Shown here: positions 63,868 through 64,000 of the stretch, one piece after another | Layout of the letters: every line of letters starts with the position of its first letter | Position numbering within the stretch: position 1 is the stretch's first letter | Origin: Candidatus Electrothrix scaldis | Lineage (GTDB): Bacteria > Desulfobacterota > Desulfobulbia > Desulfobulbales > Desulfobulbaceae | Direction: 5' to 3' | NCBI GenBank assembly: GCA_033584155.1 | Contig: CP138355.1 | Span: 4,801,501-4,865,500 of the forward strand | DNA length: 64,000 nucleotides | Notes under the pieces: model-generated | What the model saw: only the letters and a program-made list of their open reading frames with translations | Told to the model about the DNA's origin: nothing | The model's database searches: none | Translations under genes and position numbers: made by a program

Positions 63868-64000
63868 AAGACTCGTTTGCTCCTTTCAAACCAAAAAAAT
63901 CCTCCCAGCGATATCGTATTGCAGCCCGCACCCATCCCGCAACATAAGCCATATAGATACGACTGGCAACAGCTCTGTCATACGAAGAAAACAGACCGGT
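63857..64000 (-). CDS. C-terminal end of an upstream polysaccharide-cluster gene (cut by window edge)
   Basis: The minus-strand frame is open from the window end: TGLFSSYDRAVASRIYMAYVAGWVRAAIRYRWEDFFGLKGANESYGS-stop. It overlaps the UDP-galactopyranose mutase start by eleven bases, so the two are translationally coupled. The basic/aromatic helix resembles the tail of a membrane-associated glycosyltransferase, but 47 residues are too few to name it. Confidence 0.5.
   Translation of the reverse strand, partial: TGLFSSYDRAVASRIYMAYVAGWVRAAIRYRWEDFFGLKGANESYGS

Overview
The window looks like a chromosomal segment of a Gram-negative deltaproteobacterium of the Desulfobulbales type, possibly a cable bacterium (Candidatus Electrothrix or Electronema). 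This is inferred from gene style: CHAT/TPR proteins, MNT/HEPN and VapBC modules, RAYT and ISKra4/IS1380 elements, zinc-ribbon membrane proteins and periplasmic ChaN-like proteins. No rRNA, tRNA or CRISPR array was seen. Moderate-GC housekeeping operons alternate with AT-rich accessory DNA, and mobile-element scars are frequent.

Region 1 (1-7.6 kb): the end of a membrane protein; a decayed CusA-type metal-efflux RND gene holding a 285-bp MITE-like insertion; a PIN toxin with its downstream partner; and two secreted cysteine-rich proteins separated by a second MITE-like element (18-bp inverted ends, 6-bp target duplication).

Region 2 (7.9-15.4 kb): a toxin-antitoxin island. At least six sites carry remnants of one MNT nucleotidyltransferase gene, some with the start of its HEPN partner. 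Between them sit a Fic protein, two VapBC pairs, a UPF0175/DUF3368 pair, a HigBA pair and a glycosyltransferase. A third MITE-like element splits one remnant.

Region 3 (15.6-30.8 kb): a plus-strand membrane operon. Zinc-ribbon/B-box membrane proteins lead into the conserved DUF4129 - DUF4350 - MoxR - DUF58 - SpoIIM - RDD set. A CHAT-NB-ARC-TPR gene, the stub of an Rpn-like nuclease gene and a RAYT transposase with its REP hairpins lie in the middle. The REP sequence supplies the apparent ribosome-binding site and start codon of the DUF4129 gene.

Region 4 (31-43.5 kb, mostly minus strand): a small envelope-stress cluster (CsbD-like, DUF948-like, YtxH, lipoprotein), a PAS/sigma-54 activator, and a 2913-residue NdvB-type cyclic beta-glucan synthase. 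A fused remnant of a second SpoIIM-RDD copy follows.

Region 5 (44-58.7 kb): a large lipoprotein/coiled-coil locus broken by three insertion sequences in a row (IS1380, ISKra4, IS3); a serine protease lacking its His half; a hypothetical protein; and an M1 peptidase-ChaN-PDZ fusion whose last codons were displaced by a second IS1380 copy.

Region 6 (58.8-64 kb, minus strand): surface-polysaccharide genes, namely a polytopic GT-C-like protein, a methyltransferase, a GT2 glycosyltransferase, UDP-galactopyranose mutase and the tail of another gene.
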